Below, in pieces: positions 56,880 to 64,000 of a stretch of DNA of 64,000 nt (the first letter of the stretch is position 1; every line of letters starts with the position of its first letter). The notes under the pieces were generated by a model. The model ran no database searches. It saw only the letters and a program-made list of their open reading frames with translations, and was not told the DNA's origin. The translations under genes and the position numbers were made by a program. The stretch comes from Marinihelvus fidelis (lineage in GTDB: Bacteria > Pseudomonadota > Gammaproteobacteria > Xanthomonadales > SZUA-36), in contig NZ_VYXP01000005.1 in the NCBI RefSeq assembly GCF_008725655.1, positions 1 to 64,000 of the forward strand. The letters run 5' to 3'.

Positions 56880-57376
56880 ACCACGCCTGGCTGGGCATTG
56901 GCAGCAACGTCGACCCGGAGCGCAATGTCCGCTACGCCATCGACGCGCTGCGAACCGCGTTCCCGGTTATCGAACTGTCGCCGCTCTACCGCAGCCGCGC
57001 GGTCGGCTTCGAGGGTGCGGACTTCATTAACCTGGTGGCCGGCGTGCAGACGGCCATGACGCCGCTGGAACTGCGCACCTGGTTGCGCAACCTTGAAGAC
57101 AACCAGGGCCGTGACCGCGGCAGCCCGAAGTTTTCCAACCGCGTGATCGACGTCGACATCCTGCTCTATGACGACACGATCATGAACCACCCGGACCTGG
57201 TCCTGCCGCGCCCCGAAATTCTTCGTTTCGCGCACGTATTGCGACCGCTTGCCGACCTGTCGCCCGACCTGGCCTACCCGGGGGACGGGCGCACCATCGC
57301 CGAGCTCAGGGAATGGATCGCGCTGGACGAGTCCGGGCTCCGACCCATCGACCCGGGGTTCCTGGCCTGGGATTAG
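56876..57376 (+). CDS. folK: 2-amino-4-hydroxy-6-hydroxymethyldihydropteridine pyrophosphokinase
   Basis: The 166-residue kinase has LGIGSNVDPERNVRYAIDAL at the N-terminus, the core LSPLYRSRAVGFEGADFINLV and NRVIDVDILLYDD (acidic Mg/ATP ligands), and HPDLVLPRPEILRFAHVLRPLADL near the end. It activates the FolB product for joining to para-aminobenzoate. It overlaps folB by 4 nt. The folM-like gene nearby also serves pterins. Confidence 0.95.
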   Translation: MNHAWLGIGSNVDPERNVRYAIDALRTAFPVIELSPLYRSRAVGFEGADFINLVAGVQTAMTPLELRTWLRNLEDNQGRDRGSPKFSNRVIDVDILLYDDTIMNHPDLVLPRPEILRFAHVLRPLADLSPDLAYPGDGRTIAELREWIALDESGLRPIDPGFLAWD

Positions 57377-57400
57377 GCGGCCGCTGAATCCGTCACCGGG

Positions 57401-58159
57401 CTAGCCGTACAGGCTTCGCCCACCATCAACGGCCAGCACCTGGCCGGTCACGTAAGGCGCATCCAGCCCCAGCCAGGCCACTGCGCCGGCGATGTCTTCC
57501 GGTGTGCCGGTGCGGCCCATCGGCACGCGCTCGAGGATGGCCGCCTGGTTCTTCGCCGCCGTATCCGGGTCCGCTTCACCCTCTGGCCACAGGATGGCGC
57601 CCGGCGCGACGCCGTTGACGCGGATATCCGGCGCCAGCTCCCGGGCCAGTGACAGGGTCATCATTTCCAGTGCGGCCTTGGCCATGCCGTAGACAGTATG
57701 GCGGCGCATCGGCCGGCGGCCATGGATATCCAGCAGGTTGACGATGGCGCCACCGGCCAGCGATGGCGCCAGTGCCTGGGTAAGGAAGAACGGACCCCGC
57801 GCATTGCTGCCCATCAGGGCACGCCAGTCATCGTACTCCGTCTCGCCTACCGGGGTCGGGTGAAACCGCGAGGCGTTATTGACCAGCAGCGCCAGCTCAG
57901 GCGTGATCGCCATCACCGAGCGCGCGAGTTGGTCCGGGCCATCCCGGTGTTCAAGGTCGGCCACCGTGACGAAGGCGCTGCCGGGCCGCCGGTCGTTCAG
58001 CTCGCGGGCCAGGGTATTGGCCTCGTCAACGCTGGAACGGCAATGGATGATGACCCGCAGCCCACGCCGGTGCAGGGCCTGGACAATGGCCCGGCCAATC
58101 CGCCGCGCGCCGCCGGTGATCAGGGCGAATTCATCGCTGGACTTTGCCGCATCGCTCAC
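57401..58159 (-). CDS. Pteridine reductase (FolM-like short-chain dehydrogenase)
   Basis: This 252-residue SDR has the PTR1/FolM-type motif ITGGARRIGRAIV (TGxxxRIG with Arg, favouring NADPH), NNASRF and the catalytic Tyr-Lys in HTVYGMAKAAL, ending in LAVDGGRSLYG. It likely reduces dihydropterins or dihydrofolate. Convergent with folK (24 bp between), it is consistent with a small folate/pterin neighbourhood. It is divergent from the MidA-like gene, 15 bp away. Confidence 0.9.
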   Translation of the reverse strand: MSDAAKSSDEFALITGGARRIGRAIVQALHRRGLRVIIHCRSSVDEANTLARELNDRRPGSAFVTVADLEHRDGPDQLARSVMAITPELALLVNNASRFHPTPVGETEYDDWRALMGSNARGPFFLTQALAPSLAGGAIVNLLDIHGRRPMRRHTVYGMAKAALEMMTLSLARELAPDIRVNGVAPGAILWPEGEADPDTAAKNQAAILERVPMGRTGTPEDIAGAVAWLGLDAPYVTGQVLAVDGGRSLYG

Positions 58160-58173
58160 AGAAACTGCCCTCC

Positions 58174-59355
58174 ATGCCTGACGTCCGACCGAACGCCATC
58201 CTGCCCGAACCCCCCGACGAGCTCAAGCAGGTGAGCCGGGCGCTGACCGGACAACTGCGGGCCCGCATTGAGTCCGACGGGTTCCTTTCGTTCCGGGACT
58301 ACATGGAAGCCGCACTGTATACGCCCGGGCTGGGCTACTACAGCGCCGGCCTGGCCAAGTTTGGCGCCGACGGCGATTTTGTCACCTCGCCCGAGCTGGG
58401 GTGGGTGTTCTCGCGCTGCCTGGCGGCGCAGGCCGCCGACATCGGCCACGAAATCGGGCGGTGGGACATCCTGGAGATCGGCGCCGGCAGCGGCCGCCTG
58501 GCCGCCGGCGTGCTGAACGCGCTGGGCGAGGATGGCCCAGGAAGGTATCGAATCCTCGAGCGCAGCGCCGACCTTCGTGCCGTGCAGAAGGACACGATTG
58601 CTACCCATGCCGCCGCGCACCTGGATCGGGTTGAGTGGCTGGACACGCCGCCAGACGCGCCATGGGACGGCGTCATCCTGGCCAACGAGGTCATCGACGC
58701 CCTGGCGGTAGAGCGCTTCACGCTGGCCGACGGCGTGATCCGCCAGTTGGGTGTGCGCATCGACGGCGACGGCTTCGCCTGGGATGCCCGGAACGCGCCG
58801 GAACGCCTGGCCGGGGCTGCCGAATCGGCCCTGGGTGAGCGCCTGGGGCACCTGGAAGACGGCTATGTTTCCGAACTCTGCCTGGACCTGCCGGGCTGGC
58901 TGGCCACCGTGACGGCCACTTTGCGGCGCGGCGTGGCGCTGATGATCGACTACGGCCACCCGCGCGACGAGTACTACCGCCCGGAACGTCGTGACGGCAC
59001 GCTGGTCTGCCATTACCGTCACCGCGCCCATGACGACCCGTTCTTCTGGCCGGGCCTGCAGGACCTGACCGCCTTCGTCGACTTCACCGCCATCGCCGAG
59101 GCCGGCGATGCCTGTGGCCTGGACTGCGCCGGTTACGCGCCGCAGGCGCAGTTCCTGATCGGCTGCGGCATGGAATCCGTGCTGGCGGGCATGGCGGACC
59201 TGCCGGACACTGCGCGGTTTGACCTGGCCCGGGAAGTGAGGATGCTGACCCTGCCCGGCGCCATGGGTGAGAAGTTCCAGGTCATGGCCCTGGCGCGCGA
59301 TTTCGATACGCCCTTGCGCGGTTTCGGGCTGGCCGACATGAGGGGATACCTTTGA
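58174..59355 (+). CDS. MidA/NDUFAF7-like SAM-dependent methyltransferase
   Basis: The 393-residue protein has the DUF185 layout: FLSFRDYMEAALYTPGLGYYSAG near the N-terminus, DFVTSPELGWVFSRCLA, the SAM motif ILEIGAGSGRLAAGVL, and LMIDYGHPRDEYY. The human relative NDUFAF7 methylates an arginine in complex I; the bacterial substrate is not known. The ATG at 58174 fits the family. Its stop overlaps the next gene (TTG start) by 4 nt. Confidence 0.88.
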   Translation: MPDVRPNAILPEPPDELKQVSRALTGQLRARIESDGFLSFRDYMEAALYTPGLGYYSAGLAKFGADGDFVTSPELGWVFSRCLAAQAADIGHEIGRWDILEIGAGSGRLAAGVLNALGEDGPGRYRILERSADLRAVQKDTIATHAAAHLDRVEWLDTPPDAPWDGVILANEVIDALAVERFTLADGVIRQLGVRIDGDGFAWDARNAPERLAGAAESALGERLGHLEDGYVSELCLDLPGWLATVTATLRRGVALMIDYGHPRDEYYRPERRDGTLVCHYRHRAHDDPFFWPGLQDLTAFVDFTAIAEAGDACGLDCAGYAPQAQFLIGCGMESVLAGMADLPDTARFDLAREVRMLTLPGAMGEKFQVMALARDFDTPLRGFGLADMRGYL

Positions 59356-59780
59356 ACAACACGTCTCCGGCGCCCGCCGGCGGCACCGGCCGCCTGCGAC
59401 TGCTGCACTGGTGGTTCGCGCTTGGCGCGGCCATGATGACCTTCGTCATCGCCGGCTCGCTGTTCAACGTCGGCCCGCCGGTGCCGGTCACCGGCATCGA
59501 CAAGGTGCAGCACACGCTGGCCTACACCGCCATGACCTGGTGGTGGGGCATGGTCCAGCCGCGTCGGAAATGGGCCTGGGCGCTGGCGATGCTGGCGCTG
59601 GGTGGCGGCCTGGAGTGGGCCCAGTCGCTGACGCCTTACCGGCACATGGACTGGGTCGACATGATCTACAACACCATCGGCGTGGCCGCCGGCCTGCTAC
59701 TGCTGTGGACCCCCGCGCGGCATATCGTCCCCTGGCTGGACCGCCAGATCAGCGATCGCCTGGACCCTGGCGCGTCGTAG
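59352..59780 (+). CDS. VanZ-like membrane protein (TTG start)
   Basis: This 142-residue protein has about three to four membrane segments and the VanZ-like pattern DKVQHTLAYTAMTWWWG followed by EWAQSLTPYRHMDWVDMIYNTIGVAAG. VanZ-type proteins are membrane proteins of unclear role in envelope stress or teicoplanin resistance. TTG 59352 overlaps the methyltransferase stop, with GAGGGG 6 nt upstream. Its last 84 bp overlap the 3' end of cca on the opposite strand. Confidence 0.82.
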   Translation: MNNTSPAPAGGTGRLRLLHWWFALGAAMMTFVIAGSLFNVGPPVPVTGIDKVQHTLAYTAMTWWWGMVQPRRKWAWALAMLALGGGLEWAQSLTPYRHMDWVDMIYNTIGVAAGLLLLWTPARHIVPWLDRQISDRLDPGAS

Positions 59781-60956
59781 CGCCACGCCCATCTCCGGGC
59801 CCGGCGGGACACCCTCGAGATCACGCGCATGGATGGCCTTCGCGGCCTCCAGCGCGGCGCGGAGCCGCTGCCCCTGCGGGTACGGCCGTTGGTCCAGGCC
59901 GCCACCGCGGCCACGATAATCGGCCTCGCAGGCCAGCACGAAATCATCCACGTCATCGCGGCGGAACGCGTCCAGCGCCTCCAGCAGCTTCATCACGGTG
60001 TCCGGTCGCGCCTCCAGCAAGCGGTGGCTGCGCAGGTGGTGGCGGCAGACACGAACGGCCAGGTCGCGGGTACGGTTCGGCAATCGGAATCGGGCACAGA
60101 CAGCTTCGACCAGCGGTGCACCATGGTGCTCATGGCCACGGTGTGACGGCCACTCTTCGGCCGGTGTCAGGCCCTTGCCCAGGTCGTGCAGTAACACCGC
60201 GGTTACCGCGTCGGCAGAGCCGCCCAGGGCTTCGGCCATGTCCAGCGCCATCAGGACATGCTCGCCGGTGTCCACCTCGGGGTGATACTCCGGGTTCTGT
60301 GGAACGCCGAACAGCCGGTCGAGCTCCGGCAGCAGCACCGCCAGCGCGTCGCAGTCGCGCAGGGTCTCGATAAATACGCGCGGCCGCGGACCGCCCATGG
60401 CGCGACTGATTTCCGCCCAGGCCCGTTCCGGCACCAGGTGTTCAAGCTCGCCACTGGCGACCATGTCACGCATCAGCTGCCGCGTGTCCGGGTGCACTCG
60501 GAAGCCCAGGTGGGACAAGCGCGCGGCGAATCGCGCCACGCGCAGTACACGCAGCGGGTCTTCTGAAAATGCCGGTGACACGTGACGCAACCAACGGGCG
60601 TCCAGATCCGAACGGCCGCCATGCGGGTCGACCAGGCTGCCGTCCCCGGCGCGGGCGATGGCGTTGATGGTCAGGTCGCGCCGGGCCAGGTCGTCCTCGA
60701 TACTGACCCCGGGATCGAACGTCACGGTGAAGCCATGGTAGCCGTGGCCGCGCTTTCGCTCGGTGCGGGCCAGCGCGTACTCCTCGCCGGTTTCGGGGTG
60801 CAGGAACACCGGAAAGTCGGCGCCCACCTGGCGGAAACCCTGGTCCAGCAGCCACTCCGGCGACGCGCCGGTCACGACCCAGTCGCGCTCGCGCACGGGC
60901 AGGCCGAGCAGTTCGTCGCGGACGGCGCCGCCCACCAGGTAAACCACGGGATTCAT
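59697..60956 (-). CDS. cca: Multifunctional CCA-adding enzyme (tRNA nucleotidyltransferase)
   Basis: The 419-residue protein starts MNPVVYLVGGAVRDELLGLPVRERDWVV (GGAVRD; catalytic Asp pair) and has RRDLTINAIA, AFSEDPLRVLRVARFAAR, and a C-terminal HD domain (LLHDLGKG with RGHEHHG). The HD domain suggests the phosphatase/phosphodiesterase activity seen in E. coli Cca. It builds or repairs the CCA end of tRNAs. A longer frame upstream overlaps slt and is rejected. Its 3' end overlaps the VanZ-like gene by 84 bp. Confidence 0.95.
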   Translation of the reverse strand: MNPVVYLVGGAVRDELLGLPVRERDWVVTGASPEWLLDQGFRQVGADFPVFLHPETGEEYALARTERKRGHGYHGFTVTFDPGVSIEDDLARRDLTINAIARAGDGSLVDPHGGRSDLDARWLRHVSPAFSEDPLRVLRVARFAARLSHLGFRVHPDTRQLMRDMVASGELEHLVPERAWAEISRAMGGPRPRVFIETLRDCDALAVLLPELDRLFGVPQNPEYHPEVDTGEHVLMALDMAEALGGSADAVTAVLLHDLGKGLTPAEEWPSHRGHEHHGAPLVEAVCARFRLPNRTRDLAVRVCRHHLRSHRLLEARPDTVMKLLEALDAFRRDDVDDFVLACEADYRGRGGGLDQRPYPQGQRLRAALEAAKAIHARDLEGVPPGPEMGVALRRARVQAIADLAVQPGDDMPRGGPQQ

Positions 60957-60963
60957 TTGCGGA

Positions 60964-63000
60964 TCAGGGCGCGACGGCGGCCATGTCGGCCGGGCCGGCG
61001 CTGCACACCACCTCGGTCGTTTCGTCGTGGTCAATGTTACCGGATTCGATGTCCGGCATACGCGCGCTGACCCGCCGCACCGGCTGGCCCAGGCGCCACT
61101 CGTAGATGGTCGTGAAGGCCAGCACCCGGGGGATGTAGTCCCGGGTCTCGTAATACGGCAGCGTTTCCACCCAGGCCGCGGCATTGCCCTTCGGCCGGGA
61201 CTTCAGCCAGCGGTCGACCGCGCCGGGGCCGGCATTGTATGCGCCGGAGACCAGCACCGGGTTGTCGGCGTAGTCATCCAGCAGGTCACGCAGGTAGGTG
61301 GTGCCGAAGCGGATGTTGGTGGGCCCGTCCAGCAACTGTGCGCTGGAGCGGTAGCCGATGCCGTGCTTCCGCGACAGCGTACTGGCCGTGGCTGGCGTGA
61401 CCTGCATCAGGCCCAGCGCATTGGCGGACGATCGCGCCGACTCCATCATCGCGCTTTCGGAACGCATGATGCCGTAAACCCAGGCGGCGTCCAGCCGCTC
61501 GCGGCGCGCCGACTCCAGCACCGGTTCCTCGAACATCACCGGGAATCGCCATTCGTACCAGCGCAGGTCGCCACTGTCCCCAAGGGCGAAGATGGCGCGG
61601 TCATACCAGCCCTCACCCCGGGCGACGGCCGCAGCCGCGCGCAGTTCTTCGACATCCAGGCGCCGCATGCTGCGACCCCATTCCGCGCGCGCCCAGTTCT
61701 CCAGATCGACGCGGTGCAGTTCCAGCGCCCGCCGGATGTCGTTGCGCCCGGCAACCGCCCCGGCGACATCGTCAGGCACCACCGGCGGTATTTCGCAGAT
61801 CGTGTAGGGCCAGCGCAGGGCATCGGCAGCGAGGAATGCGTAGTAGTTGGTCTCGCGCGCCAGCGACGAGAAAATGGTTTCGGCCCGGTCGCCCTCATCG
61901 AGTGACGCCAGCGCATGGCCCTTCCAGTAGCGCCAGCGATCATCGTCTGCGGTCTCCGGCGCCATGCGCTCGATCACCTGAAGCAGCGCCGGCCAGTCGG
62001 ACTGCGCCAGCAGCAGGCGCGCCCACCACTGGGTCAGCTGGTCATCAACGTGGGCGTCGGGCACCTGCTCGATAAAGGCCCGCGCGCCCGGATCCAGGTC
62101 GACAGTGGCCATCAGCGCGATTTCGCGCATCAGGTCGCCACGGGCCTGGTCGCCCCAGTTGAAATGGCCGTCCAGCGCCGTGAACACGCGCATGGCTTCG
62201 GCCGGGTCACGACGCAGCAGTTTGCGCAGCGATGTATCGGTGATCTGGCGCGTGACCGGCGTATCGGGCCAGGCTGCCGCTTTGTCCAGGCCGCGGTAGC
62301 GGGTGCGGTCGAGCTGGCGCCAGCGATCGAGCCAGGCCTGGTCAGCCGGGGCGAGGAAACGGGCCAGGTAGGCCGTCAGCGAGGCATTGCCCTCAGCCAT
62401 GGCGCGATTGATCCGTGTCCAGGCCAGTTCGGCGTCGACGCCGCCCTGCTTCATCATCCAGGCGAACAGCGGGTCACAGGCATCGGGCTGGGAGTGGCCC
62501 ACCGCCCACAGGTCGCGCGCCTGCGCCAGCAGGCCGGTGGTATCGTTTTCGGCCAGCCGCGCGCGGGCGTGGTAACAGCGGTTTTCGTCGGTATCCGCAG
62601 TCGCCCCGTAACGCCGCAGCGCGGCCCAGTGCCCGCGCTCGCCCAGCGCCCGCAGCCACGATCGCCGCAACGCGGTGACAAAGGCCCAGTCCTCGTGGGC
62701 GTCGAGGAAGGCGGCGACCTCGTCCGGGTCCGCCACCGCACGCCGGTAACGAAAATCTTCGTATTGCCAATAGGGGTAGAGGATGTAGTCGCTCAGGCGC
62801 TCGCCCGCGGCGTCAAAGGTCGAGCGGTCGCCGGCCCTGGCCGACTGCCAGGCCTGCATGAACAAGGCACGTTGCGCCGGGTCGACAGCCTGCGCCGCCG
62901 GATTTGCCGATACCTGGTTCGCCGACAAAAGCGATAGGGCGCACGCCAGCGCCGCGGCCGCCAGGCCCTGGGTTATGCTGGTCAGATGCACCCTGTTCAT
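60964..63000 (-). CDS. slt: Soluble lytic murein transglycosylase (Slt70 type)
   Basis: The 678-residue protein has a signal peptide (LAAAALACALSLLSANQVSA), a long helical ring domain (~40-480) and a C-terminal lysozyme-like domain with catalytic Glu in IMRSESAMMESARSSANALG, followed by GLMQVTP and GAYNAGPGAVDRW. It cleaves peptidoglycan to 1,6-anhydromuropeptides in the periplasm. The ATG at 63000 has GGAGG close upstream. The 7-bp gap to cca suggests one transcript. Confidence 0.93.
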   Translation of the reverse strand: MNRVHLTSITQGLAAAALACALSLLSANQVSANPAAQAVDPAQRALFMQAWQSARAGDRSTFDAAGERLSDYILYPYWQYEDFRYRRAVADPDEVAAFLDAHEDWAFVTALRRSWLRALGERGHWAALRRYGATADTDENRCYHARARLAENDTTGLLAQARDLWAVGHSQPDACDPLFAWMMKQGGVDAELAWTRINRAMAEGNASLTAYLARFLAPADQAWLDRWRQLDRTRYRGLDKAAAWPDTPVTRQITDTSLRKLLRRDPAEAMRVFTALDGHFNWGDQARGDLMREIALMATVDLDPGARAFIEQVPDAHVDDQLTQWWARLLLAQSDWPALLQVIERMAPETADDDRWRYWKGHALASLDEGDRAETIFSSLARETNYYAFLAADALRWPYTICEIPPVVPDDVAGAVAGRNDIRRALELHRVDLENWARAEWGRSMRRLDVEELRAAAAVARGEGWYDRAIFALGDSGDLRWYEWRFPVMFEEPVLESARRERLDAAWVYGIMRSESAMMESARSSANALGLMQVTPATASTLSRKHGIGYRSSAQLLDGPTNIRFGTTYLRDLLDDYADNPVLVSGAYNAGPGAVDRWLKSRPKGNAAAWVETLPYYETRDYIPRVLAFTTIYEWRLGQPVRRVSARMPDIESGNIDHDETTEVVCSAGPADMAAVAP

Positions 63001-63100
63001 GACCTCCACAATAGGCAAAGCCCGGTCAGCCGACAAGCCCACTTCGCCCAAGCGAGCGTGACCCGTCACGACGCGGATACGACCACCACGGGAGCCGGCC

Positions 63101-63880
63101 TTGAGCCCCGTTGACCTGGTGGTGATTGGCGCGATCGCCGGGTTCCTGGCGGGATTCCTGGGCATCGGCGGGGGACTCGTGATCGTGCCGGCGCTGACCC
63201 TGTTGTTCAGCCGCGACTCGGCATACGCCCCCCTGGCCACCCACATGGCGGTCGCGACTTCGTTGGCCGTGATGCTGGTCACGTCCCTCAGCTCCATCGT
63301 CGCGCACGCGCGGCGGCGGGCCGTGGACTGGCCACAGGTCGGGCGTTTCGTGCCGGGGTTACTGGTTGGCGCGGCCATCGGCGCCGTGCTCGCCGACCAC
63401 CTGGACACCCGCCAGCTGGCGCTGGTTTTTGCGCTCTTTGTGACCGCCGCGGGCATCCAGTTGCTGGTCGCGCGCACGCCGGAAAAGCAACGCCCGCAAC
63501 CGGGCAAAGCCATCCAGGCCGGGGTGGCCACGGTCATCGGCGCGTTATCGAGCATGGTGGGCATCGGTGGTGGCAGCCTGACGGCACCCTGGCTGATGTG
63601 GCATGGCAGCCTGCCCCAGCGCGCGGTGGCCACGGCGGCCGCCTGCGGCTACCCGATCGCCGTCGCCGGCGCATTGACGTTCGTTGTACTTGGCCGCGAG
63701 CTGGGCCTGGGGGTGACCGGCTATGTTGACCTGCAGGCGTTCGCCGGCATTGCCATCGCCGGCGTATTGACGGCACCGATCGGCGCGGCCGTGGTGCACC
63801 ACACCGATCCAGCGCGGGTCAGGAAGATTTTCGGATTCTGCCTGCTGGCCGTGGCGGCCAGGATGGCGTGGGGCGCATAG
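63101..63880 (+). CDS. TauE/SafE family permease (TTG start)
   Basis: The 259-residue membrane protein has about eight predicted helices in two similar halves. Each half carries a GIGGG loop: GFLGIGGGLVIVPALTLLF near residue 20 and GALSSMVGIGGGSLTAPW near residue 150. Family members move sulfite, sulfoacetate or other anions; the substrate here is not known. TTG 63101 has GGGAG 7 nt upstream. It is divergent from slt (100 bp between). Confidence 0.9.
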   Translation: MSPVDLVVIGAIAGFLAGFLGIGGGLVIVPALTLLFSRDSAYAPLATHMAVATSLAVMLVTSLSSIVAHARRRAVDWPQVGRFVPGLLVGAAIGAVLADHLDTRQLALVFALFVTAAGIQLLVARTPEKQRPQPGKAIQAGVATVIGALSSMVGIGGGSLTAPWLMWHGSLPQRAVATAAACGYPIAVAGALTFVVLGRELGLGVTGYVDLQAFAGIAIAGVLTAPIGAAVVHHTDPARVRKIFGFCLLAVAARMAWGA

Positions 63881-63904
63881 CGCCCCACGTTGAGACCCGG
63901 GTGG

Positions 63905-64000
63905 TTACTGCGCCGGGGTGGCGACCTGGGCCACTGACTCCGTGGCCATTTCCTGCGCGACCAGGTAGTCAACAACGGCCAGCATCTGGTCGAAACCGCT
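63905..64000 (-). CDS. 3' end of a gene cut by the window edge
   Basis: Thirty-one residues ending VAQVATPAQ then TAA lie on the minus strand, with the segment FDQMLAVVDYLVAQ before them. The start is outside the window. Composition and codon choice look coding, but the family cannot be named from this fragment. Confidence 0.55.
   Translation of the reverse strand, partial: SGFDQMLAVVDYLVAQEMATESVAQVATPAQ

Noticed and set aside
61915-62937. 340-residue plus-strand ORF opposite slt
   Set aside because: Slt catalytic and repeat domains are on the minus strand; the plus frame is compositional.

Overview
The window is high-GC, densely coded DNA from a gammaproteobacterium. The chromosomal clusters that support this are pilMNOPQ divergent from a PBP1A gene, rpsU-yqeY-dnaG-rpoD with a nearby tRNA-Ile2(CAU), gmk-rpoZ-spoT-ridA-recG, rph-rdgB-hemW, and tsaD-folB-folK. 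UbiK, ComM, FolM and a GlnB-type PII protein fit the same group. The gene set resembles free-living Xanthomonadales/Chromatiales relatives (possibly Wenzhouxiangellaceae-like), but no 16S gene is present, so that placement is inference. Starts were chosen from Shine-Dalgarno spacing and family N-termini; several genes appear to use TTG (pilM, mrcA, a VanZ-like gene, a TauE-like gene) or GTG (gltA, spoT, hemW and others).

Layout. 1-329: an intergenic region with a large palindromic element and a minus-strand terminator. 330-6591 (minus): mnmG, two lipoproteins and pepN. 6651-8155 (plus): a PLP dehydratase and a SixA phosphatase. 8172-11405 (minus): a tightly overlapping hutG-hutF-DUF938-msrC operon. 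11537-16612 (minus): the type IV pilus assembly operon pilMNOPQ. 16949-20126 (plus): PBP1A and a conserved unknown gene. 20157-24336 (minus): gltA, rpmE2, and rph-rdgB-hemW. 24453-31655 (plus): yicC-gmk-rpoZ-spoT-ridA-recG and ppk2, a nucleotide and stringent-response block. 31681-34493 (minus): a TolB-like/TPR membrane protein and a PII protein. 34598-41746 (plus): ubiK, comM, a LytTR response regulator, and an RND pump with its adaptor. 41885-46828: a metallo-beta-lactamase-fold hydrolase (minus), then a very large M14 carboxypeptidase and a DUF3144 protein (plus).

46857-49414 is the most accessory-looking part. It holds a SatD-like HTH protein with a small membrane partner, preceded by a striking AT-rich array of three 18-bp palindromes at exact 29-bp spacing. 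After it come tRNA-Ile2, a PIN-domain toxin-antitoxin pair with its own tandem operator, and a perfect 55-bp nested palindrome just after rpoD. 49423-53803 (minus) is the macromolecular synthesis cluster. 53892-64000 holds gamma-glutamyltransferase, tsaD-folB-folK, a pteridine reductase, a MidA-like methyltransferase, a VanZ-like protein that overlaps cca tail to tail, slt, a TauE/SafE permease, and the 3' end of one more gene cut by the window edge.

The best candidate for an undescribed system is the SatD-like/membrane-protein pair at 46857-47976. It has a three-site operator, an N-terminal motif pattern like a nucleotide-cyclase palm domain, and a C-terminal HTH. That interpretation rests on motif reading only. 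No CRISPR array, prophage or complete insertion sequence was seen.
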